Source: G020348385 sp964410125
Lineage (GTDB): Bacteria > Acidobacteriota > Aminicenantia > Aminicenantales > Aminicenantaceae
NCBI GenBank assembly: GCA_964410125.1
Contig: CAYPGQ010000037.1
Coordinates: forward strand, 1 to 36,415
DNA length: 36,415 bases
Direction: 5' to 3'
The position numbers were made by a program, and so were the translations under genes. This document shows positions 7,025-15,189 of the stretch, piece after piece. Within the stretch, counting starts at the first letter, position 1. Each line of letters starts with the position of its first letter. Below the pieces are notes generated by a model. The model was not told the DNA's origin. It searched no databases and saw only the letters and a program-made list of their open reading frames with translations.

Positions 7025-8392
7025 ATGGAAAGTCAGGATCTACCGACACGAGGCAGTTGGGGCTCAAAGATCGCTTTCATATTTGCAGCATCCGGTTCGG
7101 CCATCGGACTGGGGAGCATCTGGCGGTTTCCGTTGATGGTCGGGTTAAACGGTGGCGCGATCTTTGTCCTTGTTTACATCGTAGCGGTTATATCGATCGG
7201 GTTCACGGTGATGCTGGCCGAATTCTCTATCGGGCGACACACGGCAAAAAATCCTGTAGGCGCCTACGAAGCCATCAAACCCCGAACCCCATGGAAACTG
7301 GCCGGGTACATGGGTGTTTTTGGCTGTGCCTGCATTCTTTCTTATTATGGAATTATAGCCGGATGGGCCTTTGGGTATTTTTACAAAACGATCGGAGGAG
7401 TGTTTAAGGGGGAAATTTCCTGGCAGGCCTCAGATACTATATTCCGGAATTTCGCAGCCAGGCCTCTCGAAATCCTTTTCTGCCTTCTCGTGATCATAGG
7501 CCTGACAACCTTTGTGATTTCTAAAGGAGTAAAAGCCGGGATTGAAAGGTGGTCTAAAATTCTGATGCCCGTGCTTTTCGGCTTGATCATCTTGCTGGCC
7601 CTTAGAGCCGTGACTTTACCGGGAGCAGGAACGGGACTTGCTTTTTATCTCAAGCCTGATTTTTCCAAACTGACCGCTAAAGTGCTCTTCTTCGGCGTTG
7701 GGCAGGCCTTTTTCTCTCTAAGTATCGGAGTCGGTACGATGATCACTTATTCCAGCTACTTATCCAAAAAAGACAACCTTGTCTCTTCGGCCGGTTGGGT
7801 TTGCTTTTCCACAACGTTGGTCGCCCTTCTAACGGGATTTATCATCTTCCCGACCCTGTTCGCCACGCCGGGAGTCACTCCGGATAAATTCGTGGTCGAT
7901 TCAGGCTTGATGTTCCAAGTCTTCCCGATCATCATTTCCAAAATCCCGGGAGGTCTTATATTTGGTATTCTTTTCTTTTTTCTGATCCTGATTGCAGCCT
8001 TGACCTCGACCATTTCTATGCTGGAAGTTCCGGTGGCTTATTTTGTGGATGAAAAGAACTGGTCGCGACAAAAAGCGGCCCTTCTGGTCGGACTGTTTTG
8101 TTTTCTGCTCGGAGTACCTTCCGGATTATCCAATGGAGGAGTGGGAATATTCACCAAATGGCAGTTTTTGAGAAATATGGACCTCGTATTCGGCAATATT
8201 GTCCTGGCCCTGGGAGGTTTGATCATCTGCATTTTTGTCGGCTACATATGGCGAATTAAAAACGCTCTAAAAGAAATTTCCTTCGGGAATGCCCGATTTC
8301 GTCTCAAACAGGTTTGGGTATTCAATATAAAATTCTTGGCCCCTGTGGTCATCATCCTGATTCTCATTTTCATAAGAACTTTAACAGGCTAA
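7025..8392 (+). CDS. Sodium:neurotransmitter symporter (SNF/NSS) family transporter, paralogue 1
   Basis: A 455-residue LeuT-fold transporter, probably for amino acids. The frame is open further upstream, but the ATG at 7025 has GGGAGA at the right spacing and gives the same N-terminus as the second paralogue (8716-10074). The signature reads SGSAIGLGSIWRFP, with Ser31 where the family has Asn, a ligand of the Na1 sodium ion in LeuT. At residue 263 it has Thr where the paralogue has Asp. TM6 (GVGTMITYSSY) and TM8 (AALTSTISMLEVP) motifs are normal. It may have altered ion coupling or substrate; this is inference. Confidence 0.9.
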   Translation: MESQDLPTRGSWGSKIAFIFAASGSAIGLGSIWRFPLMVGLNGGAIFVLVYIVAVISIGFTVMLAEFSIGRHTAKNPVGAYEAIKPRTPWKLAGYMGVFGCACILSYYGIIAGWAFGYFYKTIGGVFKGEISWQASDTIFRNFAARPLEILFCLLVIIGLTTFVISKGVKAGIERWSKILMPVLFGLIILLALRAVTLPGAGTGLAFYLKPDFSKLTAKVLFFGVGQAFFSLSIGVGTMITYSSYLSKKDNLVSSAGWVCFSTTLVALLTGFIIFPTLFATPGVTPDKFVVDSGLMFQVFPIIISKIPGGLIFGILFFFLILIAALTSTISMLEVPVAYFVDEKNWSRQKAALLVGLFCFLLGVPSGLSNGGVGIFTKWQFLRNMDLVFGNIVLALGGLIICIFVGYIWRIKNALKEISFGNARFRLKQVWVFNIKFLAPVVIILILIFIRTLTG

Positions 8393-8420
8393 CAGCCAAA
8401 CCCTCTCGACTCCCCTTCAA

Positions 8421-8452
8421 TATGAATAATTCAGGTTCCTGGATTATTCAGG
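8421..8452. repeat. Repeat end plus 15-bp minimal palindrome
   Basis: TATGAATAATTCAGG (8421-8435), an isolated right end of the dispersed repeat, is followed two bases later by CCTGGATTATTCAGG (8438-8452). The latter 15-mer is identical, in reverse complement, to 25045-25059. These lie in the 323-bp gap between the two SNF genes, directly before element C. Confidence 0.7.
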
Positions 8453-8454
8453 AG

Positions 8455-8663
8455 CCTGGATTATTCACGGACCAAGGTTGCTGTAACGGCTAGGCAGTGG
8501 CCCATGAGTTGTATTTGTATACTACGATTGGGCTGCAACGAAGTCGATGCTGTGAGATTGGCCTGCCCGAAGGGTAAAAATTGTCGATTATGAGATTTAT
8601 TGGTTTTGAAACTTTATTTTTTTATTGGAGAATAGGATCGACAATTTTTATAAATAATTCAGG
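8455..8663 (+). repeat. Dispersed repeat, larger type, copy C (209 bp)
   Basis: Left end CCTGGATTATTCACGG, right end TTTATAAATAATTCAGG. The interior differs from copies A and B. It contains GCCCGAAGGGTAAA (8565-8578) overlapping the start of a 13-bp perfect inverted repeat AAAAATTGTCGAT (8576-8588) / ATCGACAATTTTT (8637-8649). The same 14-mer and an equivalent but different stem occur at 22927-23073. No coding capacity. It fills most of the gap between the SNF genes. Confidence 0.75.
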
Positions 8664-8672
8664 AATATTTCT

Positions 8673-8701
8673 TTTACAATCGCTGGTGATTGTGGTAATT
8701 A
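8673..8701 (+). promoter_or_regulatory. Candidate promoter of the SNF2-AGCS operon
   Basis: TTTACA (8673-8678), a 17-bp spacer and TAATTA (8696-8701), ending 14 bases before the ATG at 8716. It follows directly on element C. An AGGA lies at a usable distance from the ATG. Moderate match to consensus only. Confidence 0.4.
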
Positions 8702-8715
8702 ATACAGGATAAAAA

Positions 8716-10074
8716 ATGGAAAATCAGGATTTAAGTCAGAGAGGAAAGTGGGGTTCCAAAGCCGCTTTTGTGTTTGCGGCGGCAGGCTCTGCCATCGGGT
8801 TGGGAAACATCTGGCGTTTCCCGATGGTCGTGGGCCAGAATGGCGGTGCACTCTTTGTTTTGGTCTACATCATAGCCGTGGCTCTTATCGGATTTTCAGT
8901 CATGCTGGCTGAACTTGTTATCGGCCGGTATTCCCAGAAAAATCCAGCCGGCGCCTTCGAATTCATCAAACCAGGAAGCCTGTGGAAACTCATCGGTTAT
9001 TTTGGGATTTTGACAGCGGTGTGCATCCTTTCCTACTACGCCGTGATCGCCGGGTGGTCAGCTGGTTACCTGGTAAAAACTGCTACCGGTTCGTTCAAAA
9101 CAGGCATAACGAGCGAGCTAACCGATAAAATATTCACAGAATTCAGCGCAGACCCCATTCAAACAATCCTGTTCTTCCTGGTGATTATTGGTATCACGAC
9201 ATTTATCGTATCCAAGGGAATTAAGGGCGGCATCGAACGGTGGACAAAAATTTTGATGCCGATATTGTTTATTTTGATAGTTTTCCTCGCCATAAGGGCC
9301 ATGACTCTACCGGGGGCCAAGGAAGGGATTTCATTCTATCTCAAACCGGATTTTTCTCAACTGAGCGGAAAACTCATCCTATTTGCCTTGGGACAGGCAT
9401 TTTTTTCCTTAAGCCTGGGTATGGGAATCATGTTGACCTACGGCAGCTACATTTCCAAATCAGATAACCTTGTCACTTCGGCAGGCTGGGTTTGTTTTTT
9501 TGACTCCCTGATCGCCTTTTTAGCCGGCATCATCATCTTCCCCACACTTTTTGCCATTCCGGGAATCGCTCCCACCGCTGGTCCAGGGCTTGTTTTTAAA
9601 GTCCTGCCTCTTATCTTCTCCAAGATCCCGAACGGAGTCCTTTTCGGAACCCTGTTTTTCAGCTTATTTTCGATAGCCGCTCTCACTTCAACCATTTCTC
9701 TTCTGGAAGTTCCGGTTTCCTATTTTGTGGATGAACGGAGTTGGTCGCGGAAAAAAGCAGCGATCCTGGTTGGTCTGTTTATCTTTTGCCTTGGGATTCC
9801 ATCGGTCCTTTCCTCGGGGGGCATGGCCTTTTTTACGAAGATCGATTTCATGGGCAAAATGGACTTTATCTTCCTTTCTCTGTTTCTTCCGATCGGGGCC
9901 CTTTTGATCTGCCTATTTTTGGGATATGTCTGGGGAGTGAAAAATGCAGCTCAAGAAATCCTCTCCGGTAATCCCCGGTTTAAGCTGCGATCCCTCTGGT
10001 CCTTTTCCATAAAATTTCTATCACCTATCGCGATACTCATCATTCTTTATTTCATCAAAACCATCGCTGAATAG
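8716..10074 (+). CDS. Sodium:neurotransmitter symporter (SNF/NSS) family transporter, paralogue 2
   Basis: A 452-residue LeuT-fold Na+-coupled transporter, probably for amino acids. It aligns without gaps to the upstream paralogue over at least the first 280 residues. The canonical SGSAIGLGNIWRFP-type signature is intact (Asn31), TM6 has GMGIMLTYGSY, and Asp263 in VCFFDSLIAFLAGIIIFP stands where family members usually carry Asp or Asn. The ATG is preceded by AGGA. Eight bases separate it from the AGCS gene, so they form an operon. The tandem SNF pair most likely arose by duplication, with copy 1 diverging at sodium-site positions. Confidence 0.93.
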   Translation: MENQDLSQRGKWGSKAAFVFAAAGSAIGLGNIWRFPMVVGQNGGALFVLVYIIAVALIGFSVMLAELVIGRYSQKNPAGAFEFIKPGSLWKLIGYFGILTAVCILSYYAVIAGWSAGYLVKTATGSFKTGITSELTDKIFTEFSADPIQTILFFLVIIGITTFIVSKGIKGGIERWTKILMPILFILIVFLAIRAMTLPGAKEGISFYLKPDFSQLSGKLILFALGQAFFSLSLGMGIMLTYGSYISKSDNLVTSAGWVCFFDSLIAFLAGIIIFPTLFAIPGIAPTAGPGLVFKVLPLIFSKIPNGVLFGTLFFSLFSIAALTSTISLLEVPVSYFVDERSWSRKKAAILVGLFIFCLGIPSVLSSGGMAFFTKIDFMGKMDFIFLSLFLPIGALLICLFLGYVWGVKNAAQEILSGNPRFKLRSLWSFSIKFLSPIAILIILYFIKTIAE

Positions 10075-10082
10075 AGGAAATC

Positions 10083-11807
10083 ATGAAGAAAAGAATCGTC
10101 TTTCTCCTATCCCTAATGATCATCTTGTCAGGATACGTTTCATTAAACGCTGCAGACATTAAGGGAAAGGTCACGCTCTCTCCTAAAGGAGAACCTTATG
10201 TTCGTGGGAACATGCTCCTTATGCCTTTGGGAGAAGAACTATTCACAAAAGCTGAGATCGACTCGGAAGGAAACTACCAATACACGGACCTAACACCAGG
10301 AAGATATCTCCTGAAGATGGACCTGTACAGCCTCACGCCGTTTGAGACAGAGGTCACCATCACGGAAGAATCCGAAATGAAAGTGTTTGATATCGATCTC
10401 ACACTGACCTTTTTGGACAAAGTGCTCGTCTTCACCAAAGAGGCCAGCGATTTTATCTGGTTCCCTCTGATGGTGGCGTTTCTTTTAACCATCGGGGTGG
10501 TTCTGACGATTTTCACTCGACTGATTCAGGTAAGAAGACTTTTGCTTTCGCTGAAGATGGTCTTGAGAGGGGCTCTACACAAAGATAAAGCTGAAAAGGA
10601 AGAGGGAGATATAACCCCCTATGCCGCGTTGATGACGGCGCTTGCCGCCACTGTGGGAAACGGAAATCTGGCAGGAGTGGCCACAGCCATCGCCACCGGT
10701 GGCCCGGGAGCTCCTGTCTGGATGTGGATCGCCGGATTTTTCGGGATGGCCACCAAATACGCCGAAGGCTTTCTTGGTGTCAAATTCCGGATAAAAAACG
10801 AACGCGGAGAAATGTCCGGCGGGCCAATGTATTACGCCAGATATGGCATCAAAAACGAAAAAATCGCCAAATTCATGGGAATGTTCTTCGCTATCTGTGG
10901 GGCCTTCACCTGCCTGTTCGGCACAGGAAACATGGCCCAATCCAACTCAATGGCCCTGGCTTTCAACGACCAGTTCAGTGTCCCTTTCTGGCTGACCGGA
11001 TTGGTGATCACAACCATGGTGGGAGCGGTCATCCTCGGGGGAATCAAGAGGATCGGCAGCGTGTCCGAGCGGCTGGTTCCGACCATGATCATCCTGTATT
11101 TCTGCGGGGCCATCGTGATTATTCTGGCTAACATAACCAACTTGCCTCAGGCCTTTTCGATCATTTTTAAGTCCGCCTTTTCTGTCAAAGCTGTGGGCGG
11201 AGCCATGGTCGGGACCTCGGTTAGATTGGCCATCAGTATCGGCGTGCGGCGGGGACTTCTATCCAACGAATCCGGCCTCGGTTCGGCAGCCATCGCCCAG
11301 TCGGCCTCCAAATCCTCCGACCCGGCCAAAAACGGATTGATCGCCATGACCGGGACTTTCATAGATACCCTCGTGGTCAACACGCTGACGACTTTGACCA
11401 TCGTTATCACAGGGATGTACATCAAAACCGCGGCTTTTGGTTCACCGGAAAATTTGACATCTACCGAGCTGACGGCGGCGGCCTTCGACTCTGTCATACC
11501 CTTCGGGGGGTACATTATCGCAGTAAGCTCGTTTCTTTTTGGCTATTCCACATTGCTCGGCTGGTGTTACTACGGGGAGAAATGCATGGAGTACATATTC
11601 GGCGTCAAAATAGTTTTTCCCTTCCGGATGGCATTCATTAGTCTGCTTTTTGTCGGTTCGATCATCCAAGGGGTTCATCTGAACATTGTCTGGTACATAG
11701 GAGATATGGCCAACGCCTTCATGGCTTTCCCAAATTTGGTCTCCCTCACAATATTGGCTGGATTGGTCGGTAGAATGACCACCAAATATTTTTATAAAAA
11801 GGATTAA
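10083..11807 (+). CDS. Sodium:alanine symporter (AGCS) family protein with an N-terminal exported beta-domain
   Basis: A 574-residue fusion. Residues 1-23 are a signal peptide (ending LNAAD). Residues 24-110 look like a carboxypeptidase-regulatory-like or SdrD-B-like beta-sandwich (GKVTLSPKGEPYV... AEIDSEGNYQYTDLTPGRYLLKMD). A membrane helix follows at about 124-146. From about 175 on it is a normal AGCS permease: ALAATVGNGNLAGVATAIATGGPGAP, SGGPMYYARYG, then about ten more helices. AGCS proteins move alanine or glycine with Na+ and are usually ~450 residues. The added domain would face the periplasm. Co-transcribed with the second SNF gene and followed after 16 bp by the YbhN-type gene. Confidence 0.9.
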   Translation: MKKRIVFLLSLMIILSGYVSLNAADIKGKVTLSPKGEPYVRGNMLLMPLGEELFTKAEIDSEGNYQYTDLTPGRYLLKMDLYSLTPFETEVTITEESEMKVFDIDLTLTFLDKVLVFTKEASDFIWFPLMVAFLLTIGVVLTIFTRLIQVRRLLLSLKMVLRGALHKDKAEKEEGDITPYAALMTALAATVGNGNLAGVATAIATGGPGAPVWMWIAGFFGMATKYAEGFLGVKFRIKNERGEMSGGPMYYARYGIKNEKIAKFMGMFFAICGAFTCLFGTGNMAQSNSMALAFNDQFSVPFWLTGLVITTMVGAVILGGIKRIGSVSERLVPTMIILYFCGAIVIILANITNLPQAFSIIFKSAFSVKAVGGAMVGTSVRLAISIGVRRGLLSNESGLGSAAIAQSASKSSDPAKNGLIAMTGTFIDTLVVNTLTTLTIVITGMYIKTAAFGSPENLTSTELTAAAFDSVIPFGGYIIAVSSFLFGYSTLLGWCYYGEKCMEYIFGVKIVFPFRMAFISLLFVGSIIQGVHLNIVWYIGDMANAFMAFPNLVSLTILAGLVGRMTTKYFYKKD

Positions 11808-11823
11808 AGAAACGGCATTTTCG

Positions 11824-12771
11824 ATGCCAAAAAGAAAAAATCTCTGGATTTTAGCTCTCAAGTTTATCTTCAGTTTTTCTATTCTCGCATTCCTTCTCAT
11901 CAGAGAAATCCGGATAAAAGACATTCCCCAGGCTCTTAGCAATATCGACATATTTTGGTTAGCGCTGTCTTTCTCCCTTCACGCTTTGGGGCTTCTCATA
12001 AGCTCCTACAGGTGGCAAATTTTGATCCGGGCTCAGGGGGATGAAGTCCCTTTGGATTTTTTGGCAAAGTCTTATCTTGTGGGCAATTTTTTCAACCTTT
12101 TTCTGCCCACACGATTAGGTGGAGATGTTGTCCGTATCTGGGATGGATCGCGGTATTCGCATTCTCTCCTGAAATCTTCAGCAATAGTGCTTGTAGAGCG
12201 TTTCACGGGGGTCATAATCCTTCTCACATTTTCCTTTGTCGTCTCCTTTTTCCGCCTTGAGATGGCCCAAAGTTTGCCCATCATCTGGATATCTCTTCTC
12301 GTCGGATTCGCAGGACTGCTATCGGCATTTCTGTTTTTCACCCCGATCGCTTCCTATTTTCTCGACAAACTCCCGGAGAAAGGTTTTTTGCAAAAGCTCA
12401 AATCCAAAATCCTGGAGTTTCGTCGTATTGTTCTCGTTTACAAAGATAAAAAAGGGGCCTTTTTCCAGGCGCTTTTTTGGGCTTTTCTTTTGCAGGTCAA
12501 TGTCATTCTACATTATTACTTGGCCGGAAAAGCTTTTCATCTGGAAATTCCCCTGCTCGACTATTTTATATTTATCCCGATCATTCTCCTCATCCTAACT
12601 ATCCCGGTAACGATCAGCGGCCTTGGTCTCAGAGAAGTGTTGTTCATCCAAATCTTCTCCACTTACGGTATTATGGAACACGTAGCATTCTCTTTTTCCA
12701 TCATCGCCGATTTAGGTTTCGCTTTGATCATCGGCATAATCGGCGGCATCATCTTCATCACCCGTAAGTGA
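11824..12771 (+). CDS. Lysylphosphatidylglycerol synthase TM region / YbhN (UPF0104) family membrane protein
   Basis: A 315-residue integral membrane protein with about seven to eight helices. Family hallmarks: LISSYRWQILIRAQG after TM2, FFNLFLPTRLGGDVVRIWDGSRYS, VERFTG, and ITISGLGLREVLFIQIFSTYG near the C-terminus. Stand-alone members (YbhN, AglD-like) lack the MprF synthase domain and are thought to act as lipid or glycolipid flippase-type proteins. Only 16 bp follow the AGCS stop, so it is probably at the end of that operon. Substrate unknown. Confidence 0.85.
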   Translation: MPKRKNLWILALKFIFSFSILAFLLIREIRIKDIPQALSNIDIFWLALSFSLHALGLLISSYRWQILIRAQGDEVPLDFLAKSYLVGNFFNLFLPTRLGGDVVRIWDGSRYSHSLLKSSAIVLVERFTGVIILLTFSFVVSFFRLEMAQSLPIIWISLLVGFAGLLSAFLFFTPIASYFLDKLPEKGFLQKLKSKILEFRRIVLVYKDKKGAFFQALFWAFLLQVNVILHYYLAGKAFHLEIPLLDYFIFIPIILLILTIPVTISGLGLREVLFIQIFSTYGIMEHVAFSFSIIADLGFALIIGIIGGIIFITRK

Positions 12772-12836
12772 AATTTTAAGGACGCTGAATCAGGCCTGTG
12801 GATTTAAGATCATGATTTCGTTAGAATATTTAGAGG

Positions 12837-14015
12837 ATGAATTATTTTCAATCCCACAAAATTTTGTTCCTCTTCTTTCTGTCAATCCTTTTCCTTTTCA
12901 CAAGTAACATTCAACCTGTTCCCCCGATACAAGACGTTTCCAAGTATGAAAAAAGATTGATCGAAATCACCGAACAAATCACGGATATCCGAAAAAAAAT
13001 TGCGCGGGAAGACAAGAGAAAAACATCCGTCCTTTCACGCCTGAACAGTATCGGCCTCAATAAAACATTAATAAAAAAAGAAATTTCTCTGTATAACACC
13101 CAGATGCAGAAGGCCGATAAGGAGTTGATGTTTCTCCAGAAAAATATCCCTGTACTCGAAGAAAAGCTTCAAAAAGAAAAACAGTCGATCGAAAAGATCC
13201 TGGTGACCTTGTACAAGTTCGGAAAATTTTCCTATTTGGACTTTTTGTTTCAGGTCAAAGATGTCAGTCACCTCATTTCCGAAAGCAAAAACCTTTCGCT
13301 GTTGGCACAATCCCAAGACAGGATAATTGCGGATTACCTTACAACTCTGACCGATCTCCAGACATCCAGGGAGAGTTTGGGAACAAAAAAACTTGAGATT
13401 TCCCGGTTGATCCAGAAGGCCAAGGAAAAGCGGCAGGATTATTCCGGACAGGAAAAAAAATATCAATCCTTAATTCAAGAGATAGACAGGAACAAAGAAA
13501 CACACTTAAAAACACTGGATGAACTCAAAGATCGCGCCGAACAAATGCAGAATTTAGTTAAAAAACTCCAAAGGGAGGAAATATCCCTGCCGTATACCCT
13601 CGTTCCCCTGTATGAGAAAAAGGGAAACCTTCCCTGGCCTCTCAATGGAAGGATTATTACCCGCTTTGGGCCCAGCCGGCATCGCCGGTTCAATACCATC
13701 ACTCAGAATAACGGAATAGAGATCTCTCCCCAAAAGGACACTGTTGTCAAAACTATCCATGCAGGACGGGTGGCATATAGCGATTATTTCGAAGGTTATG
13801 GTTATCTTGTCATTATAGATCACGGCATGACTTATTATTCTCTTTACGGCCATCTCAGTTCGGAATTCCTGGTAAAAAAGGGCGATTTTGTCAAAGAAGA
13901 ACAGCCGATTGCCACGGTGGGCGAGTTTGGCTCTTTGAAGGAAGAAACCCTGTATTTCGAAATCCGCTACAAAACCGATCCTGTCAATCCCTTGCAATGG
14001 CTGAAAAGAAGATGA
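12837..14015 (+). CDS. envC: EnvC-like murein hydrolase activator (coiled coil plus degenerate LytM domain)
   Basis: A 392-residue exported protein: hydrophobic signal segment 8-25, long coiled coil about 33-245, LytM/M23 domain about 266-392. Zinc-ligand positions are altered: the usual H-x-G-[IV]-D reads NNGIE (residues 291-295), and the last HFE motif is YFE (residue 373), while YGHL (His339) is kept. E. coli EnvC likewise ends LYFEIR and is catalytically dead; it activates amidases AmiA/B at the division site under FtsEX. An AGAGG lies just before the ATG. It is followed by CtpA-like and YibQ-like genes, the usual envC neighbourhood. Activator rather than enzyme is my inference. Confidence 0.88.
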   Translation: MNYFQSHKILFLFFLSILFLFTSNIQPVPPIQDVSKYEKRLIEITEQITDIRKKIAREDKRKTSVLSRLNSIGLNKTLIKKEISLYNTQMQKADKELMFLQKNIPVLEEKLQKEKQSIEKILVTLYKFGKFSYLDFLFQVKDVSHLISESKNLSLLAQSQDRIIADYLTTLTDLQTSRESLGTKKLEISRLIQKAKEKRQDYSGQEKKYQSLIQEIDRNKETHLKTLDELKDRAEQMQNLVKKLQREEISLPYTLVPLYEKKGNLPWPLNGRIITRFGPSRHRRFNTITQNNGIEISPQKDTVVKTIHAGRVAYSDYFEGYGYLVIIDHGMTYYSLYGHLSSEFLVKKGDFVKEEQPIATVGEFGSLKEETLYFEIRYKTDPVNPLQWLKRR

Positions 14016-14043
14016 TAAAATCTATCTTCATAAATTAAAAAAA

Positions 14044-15186
14044 ATGACTAACAAAAACACAAAAGTTTTGTTCTTGACCGTCCTCATCACTGTCCTGCTT
14101 TTTTTCTTTATTCCTAAAAAATTCCTGCCCAGTATTTCCCAACAATCATCTTCTGATAAAAACCTCGTTCTTCTCAAAGGCGTCGCCGATCTGATAAAGG
14201 ACTACTATGTCGAGGAACCGAATGCCCTGAAGACCATGAAAGGGGCAATAAGGGGCCTAATCGGACCGCTCGATCCACTCTCTTCTTATCTCGATGTGCC
14301 AACCGTAAAAAAACACAAAAATCCCGGTTCAGCCGAACTCAAGGAAACGGGTATCATCGTCTATAAAAAGTTCGGGACTTACCCCATTGTCATCGGGATT
14401 AAAGAAAACTCTCCAGCAGAAGATGCCGGAATAAAAGTGGGAGACACCCTCAGTGAGATGGATAGCCAACCGCTTCTGGAACTCAGTATGCAGGAGGCCA
14501 ATCTTTATCTTAAGGATACCGAAGAAAAACCAATTAACCTCAAGGTTCTCCGTCCAGAAGATTCGGAAGAAATGTCGCTTCAAAGAAAAAGCCTTTATGA
14601 TACTCCCTTTACCTATATCCCACAAAAAAACACCAGCGGCATCTTGAAAATCCATTCCCTTTATCCTCCTTTCAACACACAATTCAAGGAAATGCTTCTT
14701 CCTTCCTTAAAAATCAAAAAAGTTGCGTTGATCATCGATTTAAGAAATTGCCACGAAGGCGAGATCGGAGAGTCCTTGAAATTTATCAACCATTTCCTTC
14801 GGTCGGATAAGGTCGGATACTTCCAGGATAAAAATGGAGAAAAAGAATACCTAGCCTGTCCCAAAACCCCAGAGCTAGAGGGATTGCCTTTGATCATATG
14901 GACAAACAGTGCAACGATCGGCCCCGCAGAAGCTGTGGCAGGCATTCTAATGGATTTTCAAAGAGCAAAGATCATAGGATTAAAAACACCAGGTCTTTTG
15001 GTCAAACAAGATTTTTTCCCTCTCGAAGACGGGAGCGCTTTGCTCCTGACATCACAGATTTTTTACTTCAGGGATGGAAAGGAAATGTGGCTCAAGGGGA
15101 TTACTCCAGATAGTGAAATTAAAGAAAAAAATCCCAATTTTGATCTGTATCTTAAAAAAACGCACGAAATCCTGCCAAAGATATAG
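14044..15186 (+). CDS. CtpA-like S41 family protein, apparently without its catalytic dyad
   Basis: A 380-residue protein with an N-terminal membrane anchor or signal (7-24), a PDZ domain (about 101-170; GIKENSPAEDAGIKVGDTL) and an S41 protease-like core (about 195-350). In active C-terminal processing peptidases the core has SASASE followed 25 residues later by Lys. Here the aligned segment reads TIGPAEAVAG, putting Gly293 at the Ser position and Leu318 at the Lys position. Ser289 and Lys314/Lys321 lie nearby, but not in register. It sits 28 bp after envC and 3 bp before the yibQ-like gene. I infer a pseudo-protease, perhaps a scaffold for envelope division proteins. Confidence 0.82.
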   Translation: MTNKNTKVLFLTVLITVLLFFFIPKKFLPSISQQSSSDKNLVLLKGVADLIKDYYVEEPNALKTMKGAIRGLIGPLDPLSSYLDVPTVKKHKNPGSAELKETGIIVYKKFGTYPIVIGIKENSPAEDAGIKVGDTLSEMDSQPLLELSMQEANLYLKDTEEKPINLKVLRPEDSEEMSLQRKSLYDTPFTYIPQKNTSGILKIHSLYPPFNTQFKEMLLPSLKIKKVALIIDLRNCHEGEIGESLKFINHFLRSDKVGYFQDKNGEKEYLACPKTPELEGLPLIIWTNSATIGPAEAVAGILMDFQRAKIIGLKTPGLLVKQDFFPLEDGSALLLTSQIFYFRDGKEMWLKGITPDSEIKEKNPNFDLYLKKTHEILPKI

Positions 15187-15189
15187 TCT

